Shown here: positions 1-13,500 of the stretch, in pieces | How the letters are laid out: every line of letters begins with the position of its first letter | Position numbering within the stretch: position 1 is the first letter of the stretch | NCBI GenBank assembly: GCA_030035585.1 | Contig: CM057482.1 | Coordinates: 11,829,001-11,893,000, forward strand | DNA length: 64,000 nucleotides | Source of the DNA: Dugong dugon | Taxonomy: Eukaryota > Chordata > Mammalia > Sirenia > Dugongidae | Direction: 5' to 3' | Notes under the pieces: model-generated | The model's database searches: none | What the model saw: only the letters and a program-made list of their open reading frames with translations | What the model was told of the DNA's origin: nothing | Made by a program: the position numbers and the translations under genes

Positions 1-577
1 ATTCAAATTTTTACAGTCAGACTTATCATGATGCTGTTTGCGGACTCCACTCAGGATACTCATATAGCTAATTCCATCTTACGTGCTACTAATCGTGACT
101 CACAAAAAATAGGACTATATGTATGCGCTGTTAAATTATAACCATAGACCCACATATCTACAAGAAAACCCGACTGTCACACTCAGAGTGACTGGCTGTG
201 TGTTTTCTGCCTTCCCCATTAATATTCTTATGCCATTTGTTCATTTGTTTTATCTGGCTGGTAGGTAGCTGACAAATGGAAGCATGGAGTAACAGTCTAA
301 GGAAAACATATGGGAGTGAAACTTGAGAAAATCCCTTTTGTTAAGTTATATTTTTTTCTAAATATTAGGAAGGATCATCATTATTCTAATTTGGTGGTAA
401 ACCCCTGGGCCTGGCTTATGACTTTGACTAGCATTGTTTGTCTTGTCTCCTGATGGAAAAAACCTGAAAACTCTGTTAGTTGTCTAACAGGCGAAGCTAA
501 CCCTCATTCATGGAAATCATGGTGGCTGCGTAAATAAAATTCACAAATGAACCCCCCAACTTACTTGTCTTTTTCTG
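1..577. other. DIS3L intron, no recognisable element
   Basis: A/T-rich intronic sequence left of the first AfroSINE. I searched it by eye for the preceding DIS3L exon and did not see it. Confidence 0.5.
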
Positions 578-579
578 AA

Positions 580-980
580 GGAGCCCTGGTGAGTAGCAGT
601 TAAGTGCTCAGCTGCTAACTGAAAGGTCAGCAGTTCAAACACACCAGCCCCTCTCTGGAAGAAAGTCGCGGTGGACTTCAATAAATATTACAGCCTTGGA
701 AACTCCATGGGGCAGTTCTACTCTGTCCACAGGGTCGCTGTGAGTCAGAATCGAATCGGGTTTGGTCCTTTTCTAGGGATTCCAGCAAAAAGTAAAATTT
801 ACTAATGCCTAATACTATTTTGGGGCCCTGGTGGTGCAGTGCTTAAACGTTCCACTACTAACCAAAAGGTCAGCAGTTCAAATCCACTAGCCGCTCCTTG
901 GAAACCCTGTGGTGCAGTTCTACTCTGTCCTATAGGGTCACTATGAGTCAGAACCAACTCAACGGCAGTGGGTGTTTGGT
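580..980 (+). repeat. Two AfroSINE copies in the same direction
   Basis: Copies at about 580-769 and 822-980. Each starts with the tRNA-like head (GAGCCCTGGTG, GGCCCTGGTGGTGCAGTG), has a B-box-like AGTTCAAA region and ends with the shared tail (GGGTCRCTRTGAGTCAGAA). They are separated by about 50 bases. AfroSINEs are restricted to afrotherian mammals. Confidence 0.88.
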
Positions 981-1387
981 AATACCATTTATAGAGCAGG
1001 TGAGGTATGATAATAAAGTGCTAAGCTCCTTGCTGGCTTCCGTGGACTTTATGAGTGTTTAAAGAGGGAACTGTTTGTGGCAGGGTGGTATAATTACACT
1101 ATAAAATGGCCAGAAGGGTGAAAGGGAGCAGAAGGGGCTTGACTGATCTACAATCTAATTAGCGAGGGCAGGCCCAAACACACAGTAGCAACTGAAATTG
1201 AGAAACAGCTGTCTGACAGCCCTGTGAAGAGTACTGAGCACACGAAGGCCAATAAAAACAAACGTTTCTCGGGTTTTCAATAATCAGCCTGTTTCTTGAA
1301 AATGCCTCATCTCTTCTGATCCTTAGCAAGAGATGGCAGCAGATGAGTACCTGCTCTGTTGGATTTATTTCTTTCCTTGTGTCACAG

Positions 1388-1516
1388 GCAGTATAACAAG
1401 TTGCGAAGCCTCCTGAAGGATGCACGACGTGATTGCATTCTGTTTGCGAACGAGTTCCAGCAGCACTGCTATCTCCTGCGGGAGAGAGGAGAATCCATGG
1501 AAAAGTGGCAGACCAG
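1388..1516 (+). CDS. DIS3L: DIS3L coding exon, PIN-like region (about residues 100-142)
   Basis: Acceptor TCACAG ends at 1387 and donor GTACGG starts at 1517. The first base completes an Arg codon begun in an exon left of the window. Translation starts [20 protein letters not shown] and ends KWQT, with the next Arg codon split 2+1. It encodes part of the N-terminal PIN-like domain, which in this paralogue is not thought to cut RNA. Confidence 0.93.
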
Positions 1517-4500
1517 GTACGGCACTGAGTTTTCACATGATCTTCTTAAACTCCCTCATCACTGGCTGTTTGGGAGTTGATCTAAACGGTATGCTAGAAC
1601 AAGCCAACAATTGTTCTGGAACCATGATTACTACTGAAATACTTAATTTACATAGGCGCCAGTATTTTAGATTTACATCTGAATATTTAATTGATTTTTG
1701 TTTTTGGTTGTAATTAGGGGGATATAGATCAGAGTGGAGTCCCTGGGTGGTGCAAACGGTTAATGTGCTCGGCTGCTAACTGAAGGGTTGGAGGTTTAAG
1801 GTCACTCAGAGGCACCTTGGAAGAAAGGCCATGCAATCTACTTCCAGAAAATCAGCCATTGAAAACCCTATGGAGCACACTTCTACTCTGACATACATGT
1901 CTCACCATGAGTCAGAGTCAACTGGATGGCTACTGGTACTGGTTTTAGGTCCCCAGGATCAATTTGCCCCAGACCCTGATGGCTAGCCGGGTCATTCCAG
2001 TGATCCAAAAGTCAGAGCTTTAATGCTTTTGTGTATGTTGGGAGGTGGAGAGAGGCAGGGAAAAGTGCAGTGTCTTAGTTTAGGTCCTCCCGAATGCAGA
2101 GTTTTGAAGCGAGGACTTGTCTGTAGGTTACTTATGTGGGAGGTGATTCCCAGAAGCTTTGTTTAGGTCCTCCCGAATGCAGAGTTTTGAAGCGAGGACT
2201 TGGCTGTAGGTTACTTATGTGGGAGGTGATTCCCAGAAGCTTTGTTTAGGTCCTCCCGAATGCAGAGTTTTGAAGCGAGGACTTGGCTGTAGGTTACTTA
2301 TGTGGGAGGTGATTCCCAGAAGCAGGAGTGAGAAGTGGGGAGAGTGAGACAGAGGAGAAGCCAGTAAAGGAGGTGTTACTGCTGTGGGAAACAAAGACGC
2401 AGGCCTGCTGGGGACCCTCTGAGGAGCCGTGCAGAGTGTGCCATGTAGAATGTCAGCTCCAAGGGGAGGCTTGGGCATTTAGCTGGTTGCCCCCTTAGTT
2501 AACTCCAGTGCCCCCTTGAGGTGGGACAAACTTTCCACCACAGCTACAGCTAAAGTCAGAGGTGGGCCTGGGGTACAAGGTGCTGGGCACCAATAGTGTC
2601 TGCTAGACTCTTCTGTAGAGGACAAAAGAGACCTTAAGCTTTAAAATGTCTTATCCGAAAAAACATTGCAGTCGTCTTTTTTCTTGTAATTCTTTATCTG
2701 TAACGTTGTTGTTAGGTGCCATCGAGTCGGTTCTGACTCACAGTGATGCTGTGTACACACAACAAAACACTGCCTGGTCCTGCACCACCCTCACAATTGT
2801 TGCTATGCTTACGTCCATTGTTGGCAGCCACTGTGTCAGTCCATCTCGTTGAGGGTCTTCCTCTTTTTCACTGACCTTCTACTTTACCAAGCATGATGTC
2901 CTTCTCCAGGGACTGGTCCCTGCTGACAACACATCCAAAGTATGTGAGATGTAGTCTCGCCATCCTTTTCTTCTAAGGAACATTCTGGTTGTACTTCTTC
3001 CAAGACAGATTTGTTCGTTCTTTTGGCAGTCCATGATATATTCAATATTGTTTGCCAACATCACAATTCAAAGGCATCAACTCCTCAGTTTCTTTATTCA
3101 TTGTCCAGCTTTCACGTGCATATGAGGCAATTGAAAACAACATGGCTTGGGCAGGCACACGTTAGTCCGCAAGGTGACATCTTTGCTTTTCAACACTTTA
3201 AAGAGGTCTTTTGCAGCTGATTTGCCCGATGCAACGCATCTTTTGATTTCTTGACTGCTGCTTGAATGGGTGTTGATTGTAGATCCAAGCAAAATGAAAT
3301 GCTTGACAACCTCAATCTTTTCTCCATTTATCATGACGTTGCTTATTGGCCCAATTGTGAAGATTTTTGTTTCTTTACCTTAAGGTATAATCCATGCTGA
3401 AGGCTGTGGTCTTTGACCTTCATCAGTAAGTGCTTCAAGTCCTCTTTGCTTTCAGCAAGCAAGGTTGTGTCATCTGCATATAGCAGGTTGTCAGTGAGTC
3501 TTCCTCCAATCCTGATGCCCCTTTCCTCTTCATATAGTCCAGCTTCTCTGATTATTTGCTCAGCATAGAGATTGAATAAGTATGGTGAAAGGATACAACC
3601 CTCATGCACACCTTCCCTGACTTTAAACCCTGCAGTATCCCTTGTTGTGTTAGAGCAACTGCCTCTTGACCCGTGTACAGGTTCCTCATGAGCACAATGA
3701 AGTGTTCTGGAATTCCTATTCTTCGTAATGTTATCCATAATTTGTTACAATCCACACGGTCAAATGCCTTAGCATAGTCAATAAAACTCAGGTAAACATC
3801 TTTCTCGTATTCTCTGTAATAGCCATTACATATTTCAATTCTCCAAAGCAAAATGAGCACTGATACACCCCTGAGTCCTAAGTTGTAGTCCTCAAGTTCC
3901 CACAGGGTTCAAGGCCAGAAGGGGAAAAGCAAATCTTTCTCCAGATTGGGTCACGTGTGAATACACAGAATGATCACACTAAGTCCACAGCCTTGCACAT
4001 TAAGTAGATACTTAGTAAATGGTGGCCAAGTCAAAATGCAACAAAACAAAACTGAATATATTCTAGAAGTAAAGAGGCCTTACATAACATCTGAATTTGC
4101 AGAAAACAAAACGGATGCCTACAGAAATTGACTTGCCCACGTTTATGCAGGTCATTGGAAACATAACTAGTCTTGAACACAGGTCTCCAGACCTAGACTC
4201 TGCTTTCCAGTTCAGGTTTTTTTAAAGGAGATTTTCAGACATTGCATGTGGTTCCGGATCATACCTTGTCGGATCATGAGCTTCAACCTAGTTTTTCTCT
4301 TAGCCAAACACTTGTTTCTTTTCAGCCTCATATAGCTTAACTTGTCGTGCCTGTGGGGTTGTGTGGCTGAGCCCTCCAATTAAAGGTGTTAAAAAATGGC
4401 AAAGCCTCATGGTTTCTAGGCCACATGAAGAAATACCAGTGGTTGCTCTGGTGGTTGGATGCCTTAGGGAAGAAGAGCTGTCAAATGCTCTCTGATTCAT

Positions 4501-7500
4501 CTTTATATCCTCCAAGGCACCCAGTTCAAGGTGTATTTCTAAGGGGTACTCAGGAAGTATTTGTGAAATGAATGAGTGGTTGTACAGACCGCAGGTCAGT
4601 AGGTTAAAAGCCAAGTGTGAAATTCTGAACAATAGCTTGTGTTGGTCTGCCATGGGAGGCTCACGTGCCCTTTGCTGTTCTAGGAGCATATACAATGCAG
4701 CCGTATGGTACTATCACCACTGCCAGGACAGGATGCCAATCGTTATGGTGACAGAAGATGAAGAGGCAATTCAGCAGTATGGAAGTGAAACAGAAGGAGT
4801 GTTTGTGATTTCATTCAAGGTATTTCCAGCTGTGGTATGTATAAGAGTGAGTATAAGTGTGTGTTCATATCCTCCATAGTCCTCATAAGGCTCTAGGCCC
4901 CTTTAGCAACACGGAAGAGGGAAGGCAAGCAAGATTAAGAAGTTCCATGTCTTCTCTTACTTTGATTTAAGGATTTTTCTTACCCACAGTTTTGTAGAAA
5001 CCCAAATTTTTAGCAGCCGGGCTAGAGACTACCTTGTGACCTGATATCGGTTGGTCTCAGTGAGACGGAGGAAGGCAAGGTTCAATCAGTCACGTTGAGA
5101 TTAGCCAATAGTTGATCTTCTAATCTTCCCTGTCCTCTTCTCTTTATCAGCCTCATTGTAACCAGCCTGCTTTGAGCCATTTGCTTTTTTTTTTTTTTTT
5201 AATCAGAATCGTCTCCTTATGTGCACGTAGAGTAACTGCTCAGAATTAACCTTATGTTCCAATTAAAAAAAAAAAAAAACTTCCATGTCTTCATTATCCC
5301 CAAGTAATTAATATTGACTTGAGCAAATTCAGAGAGGATCCTTGTGACTGCAAGGCCCACAGCATCCAAGACTTCAGCCCGATAAGCCCTTGCTGACAGT
5401 AAACTCATGTTTGTAGTCATAATAGTAATAATGATAATAGGTTGAATCTTGTGCAATTGCCAGTATTCTATCGTTTTTGACCTACAAAACAGCAGTTTTA
5501 TATGGTTCCACCTAAAAGTAATAAAAATTAAAAAAAAAAAAAAACCATTGCCGTCGAGTCAACTCCAACTCATAGCGACCTCATAGACAGAGTAGAACTG
5601 CCCCATAGGGTTTCAAAGGCTGTAATCTTTATGGAAACAGACTGCCAGCGCTTTCTCCCGTGACCTAATAGTAATAGCCACCATATATTGAGTGGTCACT
5701 CTATACCAGGCGCTGTTCCAAGCACATCACATGTATTATTTCACTTAACTCTATGAGATAGATGTTTTATCTCCATTCTGTTGGTAAAGAAACTAACTGA
5801 AGGACAGGAAAGCTAAGCAACTTGCCCAGGGTCATACAGCTGGAAAGTGGTAGAGCTGGAGAACCCAGGCTGTCTGACACCAAAGCTTTGGCCCTTAACC
5901 ACGAGGCTATACTGCCTTCCAAATTGTTTTTCTGAACACACAGACACATGAGAAACACAGTTTTAAGGCCAGCCTCAATTTCCAGCTGTTCTCACTCCGC
6001 TTGTGAATGCGTGTGGGAGTGAACAGGGGTCAGTGAAGGGGTTGGGATGTGGTATTATTTATGTGGAGGCTGTTGGATCAGCTTGTGGCAGTCAGATCAC
6101 ACACGGGAGCAGTATGATCGGCAACAGTTTCTTTGAGCTATCTTAGCATTGCAGTTCTTCCTGTCTCTTAGGTACCATTTAGGGGAATAGGACGACTGTT
6201 TATGTCAGTAGATTAATGGTCTCTTCTGTCTGCCCAGTTGGTCAATCAAGTTCCACTGGTTGATATATATATATAAATATATATATATATAATTTTTTTT
6301 GGGGGTTCAGAAACTAGAACGAGGCCCTCCATTACCCCTGTCAGTTTTCAGAAAGTCTAGTTGGATTTTGAATTGTAGATTCTATAAGGGGTTCCCAGGT
6401 GCATGTATTGCTAAAGATTTGCCAATAGAATTTTCTTGGCCCCATTATAAAGAAGTGTTCTGGCATGGCAGAGAGTTCCAGGGGCGCTGGATATTAATGG
6501 CCATGTCACTTGTTTTTTCTGTAGCAATACATCATGTCCTGTTCCTGCAGAGGACGGTTGACTAAAATTACATTTTTCTACTTTCTGTGAAAATTACTTT
6601 TCTTTGTAGTCCAGTAGTATAGTACAGTTTATTTTGTATAGCATTTCTCAAGAAAACTGTGCGACCAAAGGCTTCATGGAGGTGAATGATAGCAGAAAAA
6701 AAGAGATGTTGTGAATTCAGATGAGAGGAAGCCCAGCATTTTTTGTAAGGAGTTGAAGTTTAATGGGGAACAGTGAAGACAACAGATTCCCCCCTGAGGA
6801 GGTGGTTCATAATGACAGAATGTTGGTGTTGATAAGTGATTAGTGACTGTAGAATTGGGGTACTGACCTTAGCGCAGACAGAACTTCTGGAAGGACAAGG
6901 GAAGAAAGGAAGCAGTTGGAACAAGACCCTAAAAGTAGTGGGGAAAATTCTGGTGTCGGCAATAAGGACAGCTGATTTTCTTTTTAATTTGAGAAAAGAG
7001 AATGTGGTGGCATCTACCTTAGACTTAAAGTTGAGTTAAAAAATCACAGATAAATTTGATCTTATTCAGCGAGAGTCAAACATTTGAGGGAACGTTTCTC
7101 TGGAGTAGCAGGGGTAGAGGGTACACATTTCAAATGTATCATTGCCAATGCCACCACCATCCTCCTGTAGGTGGTTGGCTTGGTGTTTTGTCTAGGGCCT
7201 CTCTAAGAGACTGACACTGCGAGGTGCAGTAACATTCAGTAACATTCTAGTTGGAGAGGGCCCTAGCCACTAGTTTCAAAGTGGTTTCAAACCAAGTCAA
7301 CACATTAATAGCAACATTGAGTCACCTACTTGAGAACTGTTACTAGGTCAGTGGAGAGTCACAAAAGAAGGTTCAGTCCTTGGGAACCATACAAGGAGGG
7401 AAAAGCCTAACACCAAAGAGTAGAAACACCTCACTTTCCTCCTCTCTGCTCATTTGACATTGCCAGTGGGTCGGGTAGGGGCACTTTGTCATACATGTCA

Positions 7501-10500
7501 CTCCATGCCATTTTTACCCACTTATGTAAGGTTGTTACAAATTTCAAATGTTTCAGAACAGATAACCAAAAAAAGACAATACCCACATAGGAGCTTTTCC
7601 TCTTCATTCATTCACTGTAGGCCATTGTCTGAAGCCATGAGGTACAGGTAAAGACGGGGGCTGCCTGGGTGCATGTGCACCATGCGTGTGTGTGTGGAGA
7701 GAGAGATTTGGACATACAAAGTAATCTGGACGGTGGTAGCGTCCTGTGGCGGGATGGCCTCCCAGGGGTCCATTTGGCAAGGCTTCAGGGATTAATGAGG
7801 TAGTAGAAAATGAACTGGTAGTGTGAGGCCCAGGAAGGTAATGCTCATTTATCACCTCTTCAAAATGGTATGCCAGCAGTTCCTGTTCTGGATTTTTTTG
7901 TAATGCTACTATAATGAAGACTCATTGTCTTCTGACCATGTTTCTCTTGTGCCTTTATTAAATGTAGAATTACCTGGACAATTTTTGGCCTGACTTAAAG
8001 GCCGCCCATGAGCTTTGGGATTCGATCCTCCAGTCTCGACGGGAGAGAGAAAATGAAAGCCAGGAGAGTGGGGGGAAGGAGTACCCGGAACATCTTCCCT
8101 TGGAAGTGTTAGAAGCCGGGATTAAGTCTGGACGCTATATCCAGGTGAGGATGGTCATGTAGAATCAGCTTTGGGACCAGCCAAGTGGTGGTCTCCTCCT
8201 CACTGCCTCCCACAGGCCTCCAAATTCAAAAGCTGTAAAGAAGATGGTGTCACAGTGGCTCTTCCTGACCCCGGTAAGCCATGCTGTCAGTCTGGAAGGT
8301 GACTGGGAGTCAGTCTTCCTGTAGACACTGGCCGTTCAGTGTGAAGCTGCTCTATAATGATGCTTCTTAATGCGTTACCTGTTAAACATCACAGAAGACG
8401 AATATGGAAGTTGCCTCATAAATGCTTCCTGTCACTAGGAAAAAGACATGTATTTTTGAATCAAAGTTCAGAGTTTTTTGCTTTTTATAATTTTTTTTCA
8501 TTTAACTCACCTTTTTTTTTTAAATTGTACTTTAGGTGAAAGTTTACAGTGCAAATTAGTTTCTCATTAAAAAAAATTATACACAAATTGTTTTGTAACG
8601 TTGGTTGCAATGTCTGCGGTGTGTCAGCACTCTCCACGTGTCCATCCCGGGTTTCCCATGTCCATTTGTCTAGTTTTCTTGTCCCTTCCTGCCTTCTTAT
8701 CTTTGCTTTTGGGCAGATGTTGCCCATTTGGTCTCATATACTTGATTGAACTAAGAAGCACGTTCCTCACGTGTGTTACTTGTTTTATAGGCCTGTCTAA
8801 TCCTTGGCTGAAAAGTGGACCTCAGAAGTGGCTTCAGTTCTGAGTTAGCAGGGTGTCCAGGGACCATAGTCTCAGGGGTTCCTCCAGTCTCCATCAGACC
8901 AGTAAGTCTGGTCCTTTTTTGTGGATTTAAATTTTGTTCTACATTTTTTTCCTGCTCTGTTCAGGACCCTCTACTGTGATCCCTGTCAGAGCAGTCGGTG
9001 GTGGTAGCCGGGTACCATCTAGTTCTTCTGGGCTCAGGCTGGTGGAGGCTGTGGTTCATGTGGTCCATTAGTCCTTTAGACTAATATTTTCCTTGTGTCT
9101 TTGGTTTTCTTCATTCTCCTTTGCTCCAAACGTGATGGGACCAATAGATGTATCTTAGATGGTCACTTGCAAGGTTTTAAGACCTCAGACGCTACTCACC
9201 AAAGTAGGATGTAGCGTGTTTTCTCTATGAACTGTGTTATGCCAGTTGACCCAGATGTCCTCCAAGACCGTGGTCCCTAGCCCGCAGTCCCAGTAACTGG
9301 TTCCCTCAAGGTATTTGGAAGTGTCTAGGAAGCTTCTATGACTTTGCCGTGGTCAAGTTGTGCTGACTTGCTCTATATTGTGTATTGTCTTTCCCTTCAC
9401 CAAAGTTAACTTGTCTGCTATTTAGTTAGTGATTTTCCCTACTCATCCCTTTCCTCCTTTGTAACCATCAAAAGATTGTTTTTTTTTTTTCTGTGCGTAA
9501 ACCTTTCCTTGCTTTTTTATGACAGTGGTCCCATACAATATTTGTCCTTTTGTGATTGACTGATTTCACTCAGCATAATGCCCTCCCGATTCATCCATGT
9601 TGTGAGATGTTTCACGGATTCATCATTGTTCTTTATCATTGCATAGTATTCCATTGTGTATATATACCATAAATTATTTACCCATTCATCTGTTGATGGG
9701 AAGGTTCAGAGTTTTGGCAAAATTGTAAAAGGGGTGAAATTTGGCTTCTTCACTCCTTTGGCATTTTCCCACCCTTTTCCAGGGACCGTTCACAGTCTCC
9801 CTAGGACCCAGGACCCATGTGCTGTCAAGATTGTGGGAAGGAACGTGATAAAGTTATTGCTCAGATTTCAACAGTTTTTCGTGCACTAATTTGTGTGTGT
9901 GTGTGGTCGGGGGGGATCCTGTGTGCTTATGTGACGTGTAGATTGGAGTTACCACCACCACAATGAAGATACAGAACTGAGCCTTTGTGGCCTTTACATT
10001 TTTAACAAGCCTCTCGGGTGATACTTATGCAGGCTGTTTGAGAACCACTGCACTTAAGTCCCTCTCTAGAGTCTGGGTATTTTAAATGAGGATGCCTAGT
10101 GAGGCTACATTATAACTTGGTGTTAAAGTTTACGGCATTCCTGGGAGGTTATTTTGAGGACGAAGTTTTTTAAAGATCACTCATCACCTCGGTAAGACAG
10201 GGCATGGTACTTTCAGCACCTGGCATAGCTAACAGTAGTTCAGAATGTTAGTATTTTTCTCTGGAGAAAAGAAAGCTTGGTGCTGAACATTATTCCTAAA
10301 GAAAGAAAGCACAAACCTTGTAAGAATATTATGGGAAGAAAATACATGAGAATATTTTCATATAGTTTTTTTTTTTTTTTTAAACCGGACACTTTGGAGG
10401 TAAACCAGACTGTAAAATTGGTTTTTCTAATTTCAGGGAATTCTGAACGTCAACAAACACAGAGCACAAATGGAAGCTTTTGTTCGGCTTCAAGGAGCCA

Positions 10501-13500
10501 GCAGTAAAGATTCAGGTGCAGTATAAACCTTCCATTAATTTCCATACTACTTTGTTTATTCCGATATCACACAATGAAGAAAGCAAGGTTATGTGCCGCG
10601 TCCCATGTCCTCATGTGCAGTGGGTGGGTGGGACCGGGGGTGGTGGGTTGGTTTTGTTTTTCTTTGCTTTTCGTCTATAATTTCTGATTTTATTGTAATA
10701 AACTTTTAAAGATGATAATAGCTAATGTTGTATTGAGTACTTACTGTGGATCAGGTGCTGTCGTCATTGTTTTCTAGAGTTTACATGTGAAGAAACTAAA
10801 ATAGAGAGAAACGAAGTAACTTGCCCAGTGCCACACCTGCTGAGTGGCAGAGCTGAGCTTTCAGCTGAGGCAGTCTGGCTGCAGATGGGCTTTTAAGACG
10901 TTACCCTGCACTGCCTCAGTGTGCCCTGTTGTATTGTTGAAATCATAAAAAAAGTAATAAAACTAAAAATGAGTATAGATAAATTATATCACAATACATT
11001 AAAGTTGTTAGTTCTCCATTGGCTGAGTAAAAAGAAAAAAAACCCGATAGTCACAGGAGCACAGCTGGGTCGAGGGAGAGTGAGAAATAATGCTTTCAAT
11101 GGGTTGTGCTTGTCAGAATTCTCCTTGTCAGGCCTTCAGTGTCCGTGGCTCATCAGCCCTAAGTGCTCCTTTAGCTGTGTGGGCGCCTGAAGGGAAGGGG
11201 TCTGACAGAACTCCAGCGCAGACTTACATAGTTTCATGCAGGGAACTAATGCCTTCCTCAGAGGATAACTGAGGGAGGCAGTGTTTCTGCGTGCATCACC
11301 TACAGAGGGAGAGAAGTCTGACCTCACCCTTGAGGGAGTGCTGACTAGACAGCAAGTACATTACGTTTGAAGTGCCTCGCTGGTGTGACGTCCCTCTTGG
11401 CTTAAGGATTCTCTGTGCTGCCCCAAACACAGATTTAGTCAGTGACATCCTAATCCATGGGATGAAGGCTCGAAACCGCTCGATTCATGGAGACGTGGTG
11501 GTTGTGGAACTGCTCCCTAAGGATGAATGGAAAGGCAGAACCGCTGCCCTGTGTGAGAACGACAACGAGGACAAGGCCTCAGGCGAGTCCTCGAGCGAGC
11601 CCATGCCTACAGGTGAGCCAGCTGGAACATCACCTCGTTACCCGTTTTCCTGTGGGATGTATGTTGTTCTCTCCTTCACGATCTAGAAACACTGCGATTA
11701 TTAATATGACGTTATCTCCTCTCCATTATCAGTTTCTCCCTCTACAGGTTTATTTTATTCTCATCAGTACCCAAATATACTGTATTATCTCCCATTTAAA
11801 ACACAACAAAAACCCTCCCTGGGTCCCACGTCCCCCTCCAGCTCCCACCCTTTTTCTCTGCCTCTGTCTGCACTCTCTCTGCTTCATTCAGGCCTTCCCT
11901 ACCACTCTTCTAAAACTGCTCTTGTCAAGGTCACCAGTGACCTCCTCGTTGCCAAAGCATTGGTCGGGCCTCAGCCCTTGTCATCGCTGACTGCTTCTTT
12001 CTTTGGCTTCTGGGATCCCACACTCCTTCTGTGCTTCTGCCCCACCAGTCACTCCTTCTCAGTTCCTTTGCTGGTTCTTCTCCTTATTGTTGTCCTCTTG
12101 GGAGCCCCGGGGCCCTGCTCTGGATCTTTATTCTCTGCACTCTCACGCTAGGAGGTCTTGTTCAGTCCTGCGGCTTTACATCTCCAGCCCAGATCCTTTC
12201 CTCAGCCTCCAGTTTTGTCTACTCAACCGTCTGTTTGGCATCTTTCCCTGGATGTGTAATGGGCATTGCAAACTTAACATGCCTAATAACAAACTCCTGA
12301 TTTCTACCCCAAAGCTGCTCTTCTCAGTGTTCCCCAAGAATGGCAAGTTCATTCTTACGGTTGGTCAAACCAAAGCCCTTGGAGTTATCGTTGACTTTTC
12401 TCTTTCTTTTACACATCAGCAAATCTGTCAGCTCTAACTTTAACATATGGCCTGAAGTCAGCCGCTTCCCACACTTCCACCACTACTCTCCTGATTGGGT
12501 CCACTCGCACCCTTTGGCTGAATCATCACAACAGCCTCATCACTATTCGCCCTGCTCCCACCCTTGCTCCCACGTAATCTTTTCCCTACGCAGTAGGAAA
12601 GGTGGGTCCTGTTATGCCTTTACTCAGAACTCTCCAATGGCTGCTTCCTGTTTCTCTCCGAATAAAACCCAAAGTCCTTACCATGGCCTATGAGGCCATG
12701 ACCTCCGAGGCCACAGCCCGCAGGGTCTCCCAAGCTTGGGCTGCCTCCTCTGATTCTCCCTGTCAGCATCTTTTGCTTCAGCCACGTTGACCTACTCATT
12801 CTCTCCACCACCTGGAACACGCTTTCCCCAAACATCCTGACACCACTTTACCTCACTTCATTGAATTCTCTGCTCAGAAGTCACTTTATTTAAAATAGTT
12901 GCCACTTCCGAACCTCCGCTTTACCCTACTTTGTATCGTTCTTAGCAGTTACCACTGCTTCGCATGTGTTTATTTTCTTATTGTCTGTTTCTTGCCCCAC
13001 AGACACCCAATCTAGAATGTGACCTCCATGAAATCAGGGGCTTGGTTTTGATACTGCTGTATTCCCTGCACCTAGAACAGCCTCGTGCTTTGTAGGGTTC
13101 AATACATGTTTGTGAAAGGAAAAGAAAAGAGATAGCATGTTTAACTATTAAAGTTTGTTTTTCTTGACTTAAATCAATGATGATTAAAAATGTTTTATAT
13201 CAGATTTGTGATTGGTATGCTTTCTTATATATGGTCTTAGACCAGATGATCTTGGCTGGTGGGAAAATGCAGGAGAGACCATGAATATGCCCAGTAGAAG
13301 GCACAGGTTAAAAAATGAGTAAAAATCATTGACTTTTCCCAGCATACCTAAACTCAAGGTTGATAAGGTAAGGGCAACGAGAAAGTGGGCAGGTAGGCCC
13401 TACATGTCTCACCAGGCTCTGCAGAGAAAAGGCATACTGACAATGTTATAAATGAAAAAAAGAATGCCCACCTTAAAATTATGCATCTCTAGAACAAAAT

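Noticed and set aside
3343..3738. Reverse transcriptase frame with YADD motif, also 44811-45188
   Set aside because: Parts of broken RTE retrotransposons, not host genes; they are described as mobile elements.
11487..12693. Several open frames of 90-167 codons
   Set aside because: They fall in an L2 repeat, partly overlapping a DIS3L exon in another frame; no conserved protein.
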